64,000 nucleotides of DNA from positions 1,912,001-1,976,000 of the forward strand of contig NC_010125.1 in assembly GCF_000067045.1 (NCBI RefSeq). Direction: 5' to 3'. Each line of letters begins with the position of its first letter. Position 1 is the stretch's first letter. The notes beneath the pieces were generated by a model that had not been told where the DNA came from, searched no databases, and saw only the letters and a list, made by a program, of their open reading frames with translations. The DNA is from Gluconacetobacter diazotrophicus PA1 5 (GTDB taxonomy: Bacteria; Pseudomonadota; Alphaproteobacteria; Acetobacterales; Acetobacteraceae). Of this stretch, positions 35,338 through 44,354 are shown in pieces. The translations under genes and the position numbers were made by a program.

Positions 35338-35482
35338 CCTTGTGCGCCGGATGCTGCGCCCTGGCAGGGCCGGCTCTGGCCAAACTTGGCGGTTTTTGGC
35401 AGGAAGCACCCACGGGAAGGCGGCGCACCGTCGGGCCGTCGGATAGAACCGTGTTACAATTGCCTCATCCGGAGGGCAGATC

Positions 35483-36631
35483 ATGAGCAGCTATCGTCCC
35501 TATCAGTCCATCGAGCGCCGCAAGTCGCGGCAGATCCATGTCGGCAAGGTTCCGGTCGGCGGCGACGCACCCATTTCGGTGCAGACCATGACCAATACCC
35601 TGACGACGGATGCCGAAGCGACGATCGCGCAGATCCGCAGGGCCGAACTGGCGGGCGTCGATATCGTGCGCGTCTCCTGCCCCGACGAGGAAAGCACCGC
35701 CGCGCTGGCCGAGATCGTGCGCGAGGTCAACGTGCCGATCGTTGCCGACATCCATTTCCACTACAAGCGCGCGATCGAGGCCGCCCAGGCCGGCGCGGCC
35801 TGCCTGCGCATCAATCCCGGCAATATCGGCAGCGCCGAGCGTGTGCGTGAGGTCGTGAAGGCCGCGCGTGAGCATGGCTGCTCGATCCGCATCGGGGTGA
35901 ATGCCGGGTCGCTGGAAAAGCACCTGCTGGAAAAATACGGCGAACCCAACCCCGACGCGCTGGTCGAAAGTGCGCTGGAACACGCCAAGATCCTGCAGGA
36001 TCACGATTTCCATGAATTCAAGATCAGCGTGAAGGCGTCGGACGTCTTCCTGGCCGTGGCCGCCTACCAGCAACTGGCCGAGGTCTGCGACCATCCGCTG
36101 CATATCGGCATCACCGAGGCGGGCAGCAAGCGCGCCGGCACGGTCAAGTCCTCGATCGGCCTGGGCAACCTGCTGTGGGCCGGCGTGGGCGATACCATGC
36201 GCGTCTCGCTGTCGGCGGACCCCGAGGAAGAGGTCCTGGTGGGCTGGGATATCCTGAAATCCCTGGGCCTGCGCCATCGCGGCGTGAAGATCATTTCCTG
36301 CCCCTCATGCGCGCGGCAGGGGTTCAACGTCATCCAGACCGTGCAGACCCTGGAGGAGCGCCTGGCGCACATCCAGACGCCGCTGACGCTGTCCATCATC
36401 GGCTGCGTGGTCAACGGCCCCGGCGAGGCGCTGATGACCGATATCGGCGTGACCGGCGGCGGATCGGGCCGCCACATGGTCTACGCCGCCGGCCGTCAGG
36501 ACCATACCGTTCCGGCCGATTCGATGATCGAGCACATCGTCGAGCTGGTCGAGAAGAAGGCCGAGATCCTCCGTGCCGAGGAAGCGGCCGCCAAGGCCGA
36601 GGCCGAAGCGGCGCTGGCCCCCGCGCAATAA
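35483..36631 (+). CDS. ispG: 4-hydroxy-3-methylbut-2-en-1-yl diphosphate synthase
   Basis: A [4Fe-4S] enzyme of the non-mevalonate isoprenoid pathway, which also supplies hopanoids and ubiquinone side chains. The 382-residue protein has the N-terminal TIM-barrel ([13 protein letters not shown]-type motif near 27-40) and cluster cysteines C273 and C276 in CPSC, with C308 in [11 protein letters not shown]. It ends in a helical Glu/Ala-rich tail (about 350-382). RBS GGAGGG lies at 35471-35476. hisS follows after 80 bp and prfA after that, forming a translation-related run. Confidence 0.95.
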   Translation: MSSYRPYQSIERRKSRQIHVGKVPVGGDAPISVQTMTNTLTTDAEATIAQIRRAELAGVDIVRVSCPDEESTAALAEIVREVNVPIVADIHFHYKRAIEAAQAGAACLRINPGNIGSAERVREVVKAAREHGCSIRIGVNAGSLEKHLLEKYGEPNPDALVESALEHAKILQDHDFHEFKISVKASDVFLAVAAYQQLAEVCDHPLHIGITEAGSKRAGTVKSSIGLGNLLWAGVGDTMRVSLSADPEEEVLVGWDILKSLGLRHRGVKIISCPSCARQGFNVIQTVQTLEERLAHIQTPLTLSIIGCVVNGPGEALMTDIGVTGGGSGRHMVYAAGRQDHTVPADSMIEHIVELVEKKAEILRAEEAAAKAEAEAALAPAQ

Positions 36632-36711
36632 GGGTCCCTTCAACGCCCCCGCGGGCCGCCGAGCCGCGGCCGCCGGGGCACCTGTTCCCATCAACCAGGA
36701 ATTTTGTCTTC

Positions 36712-37959
36712 GTGAGCAGCTTGCAACCCGTCCGCGGCACCCATGACCTGATCGGCGAGACCCAGCTTCGTCACGCCCATGTGGTGGAGACCGCGCGCCG
36801 GATTGCCGGGCTTTACGGCTTCGACGAATGGGCCACCCCCATCTTCGAGGACACGCGCGTCTTCGCCCGCTCGCTGGGCGATACGTCCGACGTCGTGTCG
36901 AAGGAGATGTATTCGTTCGAGGATCGCGGCGGTGAATCGCTGACCCTGCGGCCCGAGGGCACGGCAGGCGTGTGCCGCGCGCTGGTGACCAACGGGCTGA
37001 CCCAGTCCCTGCCGCAGAAAGTGTTCTATGCCGGCCCGATGTTCCGCTACGAGCGGCCGCAGAAGGGACGCTACCGCCAGTTCCACCAGATCGGGGCGGA
37101 ACTGATCGGCGCGGCCGAGCCGCTGGCGGATGCCGAGGCGATCGCCATGGGCCGCGACGTGCTGAAGGCGCTGGGCATCGCGGACGAGACGATCCTGGAC
37201 CTGAACACGCTGGGCGACACCGAAAGCCGCGCCGCGTGGCGCACGGCGCTGATCGGCTATTTCACGGAATGCCGCGACCAGTTGTCCGACGACAGCCGCG
37301 CCCGGCTGGAGCGCAATCCGCTGCGTATCCTGGACAGCAAGGCGCCGCAGGATCGCGCGCTGGTGGCCGACGCGCCCCGGATCGGCGCATTCCTGACGCC
37401 CGAGGCCGTGGCCTTCTGGGATGGGCTGCGCTCGGCGCTGGACCTGATGGGCGTGCCCTTCCGCGAAAATCCGGGCATCGTGCGCGGCCTGGATTATTAC
37501 GGGCACACCGCCTTCGAATTCGTCACCGAGCGCCTCGGCGCGCAGGGGACGGTCCTGGCCGGCGGCCGCTATGACGGGCTGGTCGCCGAAATGGGCGGCC
37601 CGCGCACCCCGGCCATCGGCTGGGCGGGCGGGATCGAGCGCCTGTCGATGCTGCTGGACGCGACGCCGGCGGCCCCGCGCCCGGTCGCGGTGGTGCCGAT
37701 GGGCGAGGGCGCCATGGGCGCCGCGATCCTGCTGCTGCAGGCCCTGCGCGCGGGCGGCGTGCGGGCGGAAATCGCCTATCGCGGCAATACCAAGAAGCGG
37801 CTGGAACGGGCGAACCGGATCGGTGCCACGCATGCCGTGCTGATCGGCGAGGACGAGGTGGCGCGCGGCGTGGCCCAGGTCAAGGCGCTGGATGACGGGT
37901 CGCAGGCCGAACTGGCCCTGGACGCCGTCACGCCCTATCTGGCCGGGCTGGCCGGATAG
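36712..37959 (+). CDS. hisS: histidine-tRNA ligase
   Basis: Class II aminoacyl-tRNA synthetase of 415 residues. It has motif 1 around [11 protein letters not shown] and PIFEDTRVF, motif 2 as [10 protein letters not shown] (about 77-86) and [18 protein letters not shown], the histidine-specific [12 protein letters not shown], and motif 3 GGRYDGL with [13 protein letters not shown]-terminal anticodon-binding domain completes the enzyme. The best start is GTG 36712, 11 bases after an AGGA. The first residues [11 protein letters not shown] are the family N terminus. prfA begins 4 bp after the stop. Confidence 0.95.
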   Translation: MSSLQPVRGTHDLIGETQLRHAHVVETARRIAGLYGFDEWATPIFEDTRVFARSLGDTSDVVSKEMYSFEDRGGESLTLRPEGTAGVCRALVTNGLTQSLPQKVFYAGPMFRYERPQKGRYRQFHQIGAELIGAAEPLADAEAIAMGRDVLKALGIADETILDLNTLGDTESRAAWRTALIGYFTECRDQLSDDSRARLERNPLRILDSKAPQDRALVADAPRIGAFLTPEAVAFWDGLRSALDLMGVPFRENPGIVRGLDYYGHTAFEFVTERLGAQGTVLAGGRYDGLVAEMGGPRTPAIGWAGGIERLSMLLDATPAAPRPVAVVPMGEGAMGAAILLLQALRAGGVRAEIAYRGNTKKRLERANRIGATHAVLIGEDEVARGVAQVKALDDGSQAELALDAVTPYLAGLAG

Positions 37960-37963
37960 ACCG

Positions 37964-39022
37964 ATGGGGCTCGACGACAGGCTGGACCGGATCGTCGCCC
38001 GGTCCGAGGAATTGCAGGCCGCGCTGGCCGAAGGGCTGGTCGGGGAGGCGTTCGCCAAGGCCTCGCGCGAATATGCCGAGCTTGAGCCGATCGTCGACCG
38101 CATCGGCGAACTGCGCCTGGCGGAGCAGGAAGAGCGCCAGTCGCAGGCGCTGCTGGCCGATCCGGAAATGCGCGAACTGGCCGAGGCCGAACTGGAAGAT
38201 CTGCGCGCGCGCATTCCCGTCCTGCGCCAGGATATCCGCATCGCCATGCTGCCGCGCGACGAGGCGGACGAGCGCAGCGCCATCCTGGAAATCCGTCCCG
38301 CCGCCGGCGGGGACGAGGCCGCCTTGTTCGCCGCCGAGCTGTTCGACGCCTATCGCCGCTATGCCGCCCTGCGCGGCTGGCGGTTCGAGATCATGGAATT
38401 CGACGAATCCGAACTGGGCGGCCTGCGCGAGGGCATTGCCAACATCACCGGGCGCGGCGTCTTCGCGCGCCTGAAATACGAATCCGGCGTGCATCGGGTC
38501 CAGCGCGTGCCCGCGACCGAAAGCCAGGGGCGCATCCATACCTCGACGGTCACCGTGGCGGTGCTGCCCGAAGCCGGCGACGTGGACGTGCAGATCAATG
38601 ACGGCGACCTGCGCATCGACGTCTATCGGGCATCCGGCGCGGGCGGCCAGCATGTGAACAAGACCGAGAGCGCCGTGCGCATTACCCACCTGCCCACCGG
38701 CCTGGTGGTGGCGATGCAGGAGGAAAAGAGCCAGCACAAGAACCGTGCGAAGGCGATGAAGATCCTGATGGCGCGCCTGTACGAGCGCGAACGCGCGGCG
38801 GCCCATGCCACCCGCGCCGCCGACCGCAAGTCGCAGGTCGGCACCGGGGACCGCTCGGAACGGATACGCACCTATAATTTCCCGCAGGGCCGCGTGACCG
38901 ATCACCGGATCAACCTGACCGCCTACAAGATCGATCGCGTCATGATGGGCGAATTCGACGAATTCGTGGATGCGCTGACCCAGGACGAGCAGGCCAGCCT
39001 TCTGGCGGCGGAGGGGCTGTAG
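37964..39022 (+). CDS. prfA: peptide chain release factor 1
   Basis: Recognises UAA and UAG and triggers peptide release. The 352-residue protein has the anticodon-like tripeptide PAT at 183-185 in RVPATE, which identifies RF1 rather than RF2, and the catalytic GGQ at 227-229 in GAGGQHVN. It follows hisS by 4 bp. The glutamine of GGQ is methylated by PrmC, encoded 500 bp downstream, but a minus-strand gene separates the two. Confidence 0.96.
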   Translation: MGLDDRLDRIVARSEELQAALAEGLVGEAFAKASREYAELEPIVDRIGELRLAEQEERQSQALLADPEMRELAEAELEDLRARIPVLRQDIRIAMLPRDEADERSAILEIRPAAGGDEAALFAAELFDAYRRYAALRGWRFEIMEFDESELGGLREGIANITGRGVFARLKYESGVHRVQRVPATESQGRIHTSTVTVAVLPEAGDVDVQINDGDLRIDVYRASGAGGQHVNKTESAVRITHLPTGLVVAMQEEKSQHKNRAKAMKILMARLYERERAAAHATRAADRKSQVGTGDRSERIRTYNFPQGRVTDHRINLTAYKIDRVMMGEFDEFVDALTQDEQASLLAAEGL

Positions 39023-39035
39023 TTTCAGCAGCCGC

Positions 39036-39500
39036 TTACGAGGTCGGCACCGTGCAGAGGCTGGACCGGCCCGGATGATGCTCCACCACGGTAGGGTCCT
39101 CGGGGTCGGCCAGATAGAATTCGGTGAAGTTCCGCGTGCCCAGCGCGTTCAGCGTATGCCCGTCGGGATGATGCAGCACGCCCTCGCCGTTGACCTCGTG
39201 CGTTTCGACCCGGCCGTCGGGCATGCGCACGGTGATTTCGCCACACAGGACATAGGTGTGATTCAGCCGTCCCTCGGGTGTTTCGATCCGCACCGCCCGC
39301 TGCGGCACGGTGGCATCCAGCCGGATGGTGGCCATAAGCTGGTCGTCGATATAGAAGCGGGAGGTTTCCGAGATCTCGGCGTCCGCGCGGCCGTCCACCA
39401 CGATGAACGATCCCGCCCGGGCGCGGGATACGGGCGCCGCCACGGTGGCGCAAGCCACCAGAATCGCAAGGATTCCCCATGAACGGACCTGATATGCCAT
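39036..39500 (-). CDS. small exported protein, antisense between prfA and prmC
   Basis: I do not recognise this 154-residue protein. It has a Sec signal peptide (SWGILAILVACATVAAPVSRARA) and a mature part with regular beta-strand alternation: SFIVVDGRADAEI, RFYIDDQLMATIRLD, HTYVLCGEITVRMPDGR and GVLHHPDGHTLNAL. Two cysteines (LCGE and SLCTV near the end) could form a disulfide. Codon usage agrees with its neighbours and the frame is well coding, so I think it is real. Its start lies only 30 bp from the divergent prmC start, with no strong ribosome-binding site visible. It ends 13 bp from the prfA stop. Confidence 0.72.
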   Translation of the reverse strand: MAYQVRSWGILAILVACATVAAPVSRARAGSFIVVDGRADAEISETSRFYIDDQLMATIRLDATVPQRAVRIETPEGRLNHTYVLCGEITVRMPDGRVETHEVNGEGVLHHPDGHTLNALGTRNFTEFYLADPEDPTVVEHHPGRSSLCTVPTS

Positions 39501-39530
39501 GGCGGTACCGTAGGATGGATTGCCGTTGAA

Positions 39531-40412
39531 ATGAAGAGGTTCGACGCCGCCCCGCCCCACGATCCGGCGGATATCGCATCCCTTCTGGCGTGGGCGGCCG
39601 GCCGGCTGGCCGCGGCCGGCCTGGATCATCCGCGACGCGAGGCCCGGCTGCTGATGGCGCACGTCCTGCGCACCGACCTGGCCGGCCTGCTGGCCAGATC
39701 GGCGATGGACGCGGCCGAGCACCGATCCTTCGTGGCCCTGGTCGCGCGGCGGGCCGCACATGAACCGATGGCCTATATCACCGGTCGGGCCGGATTCTGG
39801 TCGCTGGACCTCGAGACCGCGCCCGCCACGCTGATCCCCCGTGCCGACAGCGAAACCCTGGTCGAGGCCCTGCTGGCCCAGCGGCCCGACCGGGGCGCGG
39901 TGCGCACGATCCTGGACCTGGGAACGGGGACGGGGTGCCTGCTGCTGGCGGCACTGAGCGAGTATCCCGACGCCTGGGGCCTGGGCGTGGATATCGACCC
40001 GGATGCCGCGCATCTGGCCGCGCGCAATGCGCGCCGCACCGGGCTGCGGGACCGGTGCGCAATGCTGGCGGCCGACTGGTCCACGGCGATCGCGGGCCGT
40101 TTCGACGTGGTGTTCAGCAACCCGCCCTATATTCCCCGGGCCGATCTGGCGGGATTGATGCCGGATGTCCGTGATCACGAGCCGGCCCGCGCCCTGGATG
40201 GCGGGACGGACGGGCTGGATGCCTACCGGCTGCTGACCGGGGCCTTGCCCTCGCTTCTGGCGCATGGCGGCATTGCAATTTTTGAAATCGGCATCGGCCA
40301 GGAACGCAGCATGCCGGACCTCGCCCGACAGGCGGGACTTGATATCGTGGGAATCCGTACCGATCTGGGTGGTATTCCCCGTGCTGTACTGATGCAACAG
40401 TGCCGGGTCTGA
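39531..40412 (+). CDS. prmC: release factor glutamine methyltransferase
   Basis: Methylates the GGQ glutamine of release factors. The 293-residue protein has the N-terminal helical substrate domain (EARLLMAHVL, EPMAYITGRAGFW), the SAM loop DLGTGTGCLLLA (129-140) and the catalytic NPPY at 197-200. The start ATG 39531 lacks a strong ribosome-binding site and has only 30 bp of upstream space before the divergent gene. Transcription may come from prfA read-through or from a promoter inside that gene. Confidence 0.94.
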   Translation: MKRFDAAPPHDPADIASLLAWAAGRLAAAGLDHPRREARLLMAHVLRTDLAGLLARSAMDAAEHRSFVALVARRAAHEPMAYITGRAGFWSLDLETAPATLIPRADSETLVEALLAQRPDRGAVRTILDLGTGTGCLLLAALSEYPDAWGLGVDIDPDAAHLAARNARRTGLRDRCAMLAADWSTAIAGRFDVVFSNPPYIPRADLAGLMPDVRDHEPARALDGGTDGLDAYRLLTGALPSLLAHGGIAIFEIGIGQERSMPDLARQAGLDIVGIRTDLGGIPRAVLMQQCRV

Positions 40413-40686
40413 GCCAAAAAACCATTTGGCAGACCGTGTACAAGGGAATAAATTGGCCGAGGAATGCAGGCAGGGGTATTGACCCTCTTTAACTGCCGCG
40501 TGCCGATCCTGAACGCATGACAACGGATATGACCGCTACGGCTGCGGGAAGCTGTAATCGTTGCGTAGGGCGATGGGATCACATGCCGGGCGGATGGCCA
40601 GGCACCCAAGATGACAATAGGGGACTGGTGGTCCCGGCGGCCGCGGACCAGTGGCGACCGTTAACAGGAAAGTGCTGCGACAGCTT

Positions 40687-41121
40687 ATGAACATGAAACG
40701 CATGCGGGGCCGACACCATCGCTCGGGCGGCAGCAATGGCGGCAGTATACGCCAGCAGAACGGCCAGATCCCGCTCAACCGGAACCATGTGTTCGACAGC
40801 AATGGTCCCGACCTGCGTATTCGCGGGACGGCCCAGCAATTGTTCGAAAAATATCTTCAGCTTGGCCGTGATGCCAGCGGATCGGGCGATCGCGTCATGG
40901 CGGAAGCCTATTTCCAGCATGCCGAGCATTACTTCCGCATCCTCAACGCCATGACCCAGGCAGCCCAGCAGAACCAGCAGGACCGCCAGGAACGTCAGCC
41001 CCGACAGCGCCCCACCGCTGTGGCGGACACGAACGACGGTGAGCCCGGCGACGATGCCCCGGGCGAGGAACCGGCCGAAAAAGGCAAGCCGGATGTGGAA
41101 CTCGCCCCGGCCGAAGCCTGA
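40687..41121 (+). CDS. DUF4167 domain-containing protein
   Basis: A 144-residue protein with the DUF4167 signature: a basic N terminus (MKRMRGRHH), then NHVFDSNGPDLRIRGTAQQLFEKYLQLGRDA and AEAYFQHAEHYFRIL. The rest (about 90-144) is Gln/Arg-rich, then Glu/Pro-rich and disordered. The family sits after prfA-prmC in many alphaproteobacteria and resembles nucleic-acid-binding proteins, without known function. ATG 40687 is preferred; GTG codons at 40651 and 40672 are in frame upstream. Confidence 0.85.
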   Translation: MNMKRMRGRHHRSGGSNGGSIRQQNGQIPLNRNHVFDSNGPDLRIRGTAQQLFEKYLQLGRDASGSGDRVMAEAYFQHAEHYFRILNAMTQAAQQNQQDRQERQPRQRPTAVADTNDGEPGDDAPGEEPAEKGKPDVELAPAEA

Positions 41122-41134
41122 TCATGTGCTGACG

Positions 41135-41165
41135 AATGCGCGCCGGCGTTTATCCGGCGCGCGTT
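41135..41165. terminator. hairpin between the DUF4167 gene and bioA
   Basis: GCGCGCCGG (41138-41146) pairs perfectly with CCGGCGCGC (41154-41162) around a 7-base loop; the stem extends by a G-T and two A-T pairs. It sits exactly between the convergent stops. It lacks a long T run, so it may act as an attenuated or Rho-assisted terminator. Confidence 0.6.
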
Positions 41166-42431
41166 CTATGGCGGATCGGACAGGACCGTCCGAATGGCCT
41201 GCGTCAGGTGCGCCAGTTCTTTCGGCGCGATGGTAAAGGCCGGCGTCAGGTAGACGATCGTCCGGAATGGCCGCACCCATACGCCTTGATCGACCAGACG
41301 GGCCTTCAGGCGGTTCATGTCGCGGATCCGCTCCAGTTCCACCACGCCGATCGCCCCCATGGTTCGTACGTCGCGCACGGCGGGCAGGTGGCGGCAGGCT
41401 TCCAGTTCGTCGCGCATCTGCGCGCCGATGGCGGCAACCTGTTCCAGGCGCGGTTCGCGCTCGAACAGGTCCAGCGACGCGTTGGCGCAGGCACAGGCCA
41501 GCGGGTTGGCCATGAAGGTGGGCCCGTGCATCAGGGCATGCGTCGGGTCGTCGGACAGGAACGCCTGGAAGACGTGGCGCCGCGCCACCGTCGCGGCCAG
41601 CGGGACCGTTCCCCCCGACAGCGCCTTGGACAGCGTGATGATGTCGGGGACGATGCCGGCCTGCTGGCAGGCGAACAGGCTGCCCGTTCGTCCGAAGCCG
41701 GTAAAGATTTCGTCCAGGATCAGCAGCACCCCGTGCCGGTCGGCGATCTCGCGCAGCGCGCGCAGGGTCGCCGGGTCGTGGAAGAGCATTCCGCCCGCGC
41801 CCTGGACCAGCGGTTCGACCAGGATTGCCGCCACGTGTTGGCCTTCGGTCTCCATCAGATGGTCCAGGGCGGCGCACGATGCCGCGTCGCACGGCAGGTC
41901 GGTGATGACATGTTGGGGCAGGACACCGGCGAACAGGCTGTGCATCCCTTCTTCCGGATCGCACACCGCCATGGTCGCCAGCGTGTCCCCATGATAGCCG
42001 CCACGAAACGCGACCAGCCGGGTCCGTCCGGACTGGCCCCGGTTCAGCCAGTATTGCACGGCCATCTTCATCGCGACCTCGACCGCGACCGACCCGGAAT
42101 CCGAGAAGAACACGCGCTCCAGGTCGCCCGGCAGCAGGTCGGTCAGCCGCCGCGCCAGGCGCAGCGCCGGTTCATGCACCAGGCCGCCGAACATGACATG
42201 CGGCATGCGCGCAAGCTGGTCGGTCGCCGCCTGGCGAATGTGGGGGTGGTTATAGCCATGGCAGGCCGTCCACCACGACGCGATGCCGTCGATCAGTTCC
42301 CGCCCGTCCGACAGACGGATGCGGCACCCGTCGGTAGCCGTCGCGGGCAGGGGGGGCGATGCCGTGTGCATCTGCGTGTAGGGCAGCCAGACATGGGGCA
42401 GCCCGGCGTCAAACCAGTCCGGTCCGGTCAT
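41166..42431 (-). CDS. bioA: adenosylmethionine-8-amino-7-oxononanoate aminotransferase
   Basis: Makes 7,8-diaminopelargonic acid using S-adenosylmethionine as amino donor. The 421-residue protein has the BioA pair W53-W54 in ASWWTACHGYNHP, D240 in ILDEIFTGFGRTG and the PLP lysine K269 in TLSKALSGG. It is divergent from the bioF operon with 68 bp between the starts, so a shared control region is likely. I saw no clear BirA operator there. Confidence 0.95.
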   Translation of the reverse strand: MTGPDWFDAGLPHVWLPYTQMHTASPPLPATATDGCRIRLSDGRELIDGIASWWTACHGYNHPHIRQAATDQLARMPHVMFGGLVHEPALRLARRLTDLLPGDLERVFFSDSGSVAVEVAMKMAVQYWLNRGQSGRTRLVAFRGGYHGDTLATMAVCDPEEGMHSLFAGVLPQHVITDLPCDAASCAALDHLMETEGQHVAAILVEPLVQGAGGMLFHDPATLRALREIADRHGVLLILDEIFTGFGRTGSLFACQQAGIVPDIITLSKALSGGTVPLAATVARRHVFQAFLSDDPTHALMHGPTFMANPLACACANASLDLFEREPRLEQVAAIGAQMRDELEACRHLPAVRDVRTMGAIGVVELERIRDMNRLKARLVDQGVWVRPFRTIVYLTPAFTIAPKELAHLTQAIRTVLSDPP

Positions 42432-42499
42432 CGGCGCATCCTTCGAACGAGAGATGGGAATTGACCGGCCCCATGCGGTCCGGCAGAAAACTTCGCTTC

Positions 42500-43696
42500 A
42501 TGACCCGTTTCGATCCCTTTTTCCAGACCGCGCTGGACGACCTGGACCGGCGTCACCTGAAGCGCGTGCTGTCGCCCGTCGATCGGGACGGACCGGTCAT
42601 CGTCCGCCGCGATGGCGCAAGCCTGCTGGATTTCTCGTCCAACGACTATCTCGGCCTGTCCCATCACCCCGCGCTGCGGGCCCGCGCCATCGACTGGACC
42701 GAACGCTTCGGCATCGGCAGCGGCGCATCCCGCCTCGTCACCGGAACCAGCGAACAGTACCGGCAGGTCGAGGCCAGGCTGGCCCGCTTCAAGGGCACCG
42801 AGGCGGCCCTGCTGCTGGCCTCGGGCTGGCAGGCCAACGCGGCGGTGCTGCCCGCGCTGCTGCGCATTTCGGCTGCCCAGACCGGCGAACCCGCCCTGGT
42901 CTTCACCGACCGGCTGAACCATGCCAGCCTGCATCACGGCTGCCAGGCCGCCGGCGTGCGGCAGATCCGCTTCGCGCATAACGACCTGGGGCACCTGGAG
43001 CATCTGCTGGCCCAGCGGCAGGCGCAGCGCGGCCTGCGCTTCATCGTGACGGAAAGCGTGTTCAGCATGGACGGCGACCGTGCCGACGTGGCCGGATTGC
43101 GGACGCTGGCCGACCGGTATGGCGCCTTCCTCTACCTGGACGAAGCCCACGCGACCGGCGTGCTGGGGCCGCAGGGCAGGGGCCTGTCGGCCGAAGCCGG
43201 CGGGGTGGATCTGGCGATGGGCACGTTCAGCAAGGCGCTGGGCGGATTCGGCGCCTATGTCGCGGGATCGCGCGCCGTCTGCGACTGGCTGGTCAGCACC
43301 TGTTCCGGCTTCATCTACACCACGGCGCTGCCGCCCGGGGTGCTGGGGGTAATCGACGCGGCACTGGACCTGGTTCCCACGCTGGATGCCGAACGGGCGC
43401 ATCTGGCCGGCCTGGCCGACCGGATGCGCGCGGGGGCAGGGGCGCTGGGCTGGTCCACCGGGCCGTCCAGCACGCAGATCGTCCCCGTCATCGTCGGCGC
43501 GGCCGATCGGGCGCTGACCCTGGCGCGGGCGCTGGCGGCGCGGGGCATGCTGGGCACCGCCATCCGGCCGCCGACCGTACCGGCGGGCAGCGCGCGCATT
43601 CGCGTCGCCCTCAGCGCCGCGCATGACGAAACGATGGTCGACCGGCTGCTGTCGGCGCTGGAGGACGCGGCGCGGGAGCATGGCATTGCCCCCTGA
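42500..43696 (+). CDS. bioF: 8-amino-7-oxononanoate synthase
   Basis: Condenses pimeloyl-ACP with alanine. The 398-residue alpha-oxoamine synthase has SSNDYLGLSHHP near the start, GSGASRLVTGTSEQYRQVE, DEAHATGVLGP and the PLP lysine K245 in TFSKALGG. ATG 42500 gives the N terminus MTRFDPFFQ; an ATG at 42473 is possible but adds nine basic residues. The bioH-like gene overlaps its end by 17 bp, indicating translational coupling. Confidence 0.95.
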   Translation: MTRFDPFFQTALDDLDRRHLKRVLSPVDRDGPVIVRRDGASLLDFSSNDYLGLSHHPALRARAIDWTERFGIGSGASRLVTGTSEQYRQVEARLARFKGTEAALLLASGWQANAAVLPALLRISAAQTGEPALVFTDRLNHASLHHGCQAAGVRQIRFAHNDLGHLEHLLAQRQAQRGLRFIVTESVFSMDGDRADVAGLRTLADRYGAFLYLDEAHATGVLGPQGRGLSAEAGGVDLAMGTFSKALGGFGAYVAGSRAVCDWLVSTCSGFIYTTALPPGVLGVIDAALDLVPTLDAERAHLAGLADRMRAGAGALGWSTGPSSTQIVPVIVGAADRALTLARALAARGMLGTAIRPPTVPAGSARIRVALSAAHDETMVDRLLSALEDAAREHGIAP

Positions 43697-44354
43697 GCCC
43701 GCCTTCCGTCCCGGCCTGCTGTTTGTCCATGGCTGGGGCTTCACGCCCGATTTCTGGCAACCGGTGCAGGACAGGCTGGGGCGGCAGGATGCCGTCAGGC
43801 TGGATTTCGGGTTCTTCGGCCCCGCCTGCATGGAGGCGCGCCCCGCGCGACCCTACGTCGCGGTCGGCCATTCCCTGGGCGCGCTGTGGCTGCTGCTGCA
43901 CCGGCCGGCGGCCTGCCTGGGCATGGTACTGATCAACGGCTTCGCCCGGTTCGGCGCGGCGGCGGATTACCGGCAGGGCGTTCCCGCCCGCGTCATCGAC
44001 CGCATGGTCCAGGGACTGGACCATAACGCCGACGGCGTGGTCGCCACCTTTCGCGACCGCGCGGGCATCGGCACGCCACCGCCGGGCGCGGCCGATCCCG
44101 GCCGGCTGGCCCGGGCCCTGGCGATCCTGCGCGACGCCGATGCCCGTCCGCTGCTGGCCAGCCCGGACGCCCTGCCGCCCGTCGCCGTCCTGGCGGGGCG
44201 GGTGGACCCGATCGTCTCGCCCGCCATGACCGATGCCTGTTTCCATGACCGGCTTGCCGTCGACTGGATCGCGGATGGCGGCCATCTGCTGCCGCTGACC
44301 CATCCCGACGCCTGCGCCGCCGCGATTACGCATATGATGGATGCCGCCCCATGA
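43680..44354 (+). CDS. BioH-like pimeloyl-ACP methyl ester esterase (alpha/beta hydrolase)
   Basis: A 224-residue alpha/beta hydrolase with an intact triad: nucleophile S65 in VGHSLGALW, D176 in AGRVDPIVSP and H202 in DGGHLLPLTHPD, plus the oxyanion HGWG at 17-20. Its place between bioF and bioC makes it the likely esterase that ends BioC-dependent pimelate synthesis, doing the job of BioH. It is shorter than E. coli BioH, and several unrelated esterases (BioG, BioK, BioJ) can replace it elsewhere, so I leave the symbol empty. ATG 43680 lies inside the end of bioF. Confidence 0.8.
   Translation: MALPPEPAFRPGLLFVHGWGFTPDFWQPVQDRLGRQDAVRLDFGFFGPACMEARPARPYVAVGHSLGALWLLLHRPAACLGMVLINGFARFGAAADYRQGVPARVIDRMVQGLDHNADGVVATFRDRAGIGTPPPGAADPGRLARALAILRDADARPLLASPDALPPVAVLAGRVDPIVSPAMTDACFHDRLAVDWIADGGHLLPLTHPDACAAAITHMMDAAP

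Noticed and set aside
40418-40440. GCCAAA/TTTGGC inverted repeat after prmC considered as a terminator
   Set aside because: The stem is only six A/T-containing pairs and no T run follows, so it is too weak to list as a feature.
41138-41162. Hairpin considered as a repeat or phage attachment site
   Set aside because: It lies between convergent stops, occurs once in the window, and there is no integrase or tRNA gene next to it.
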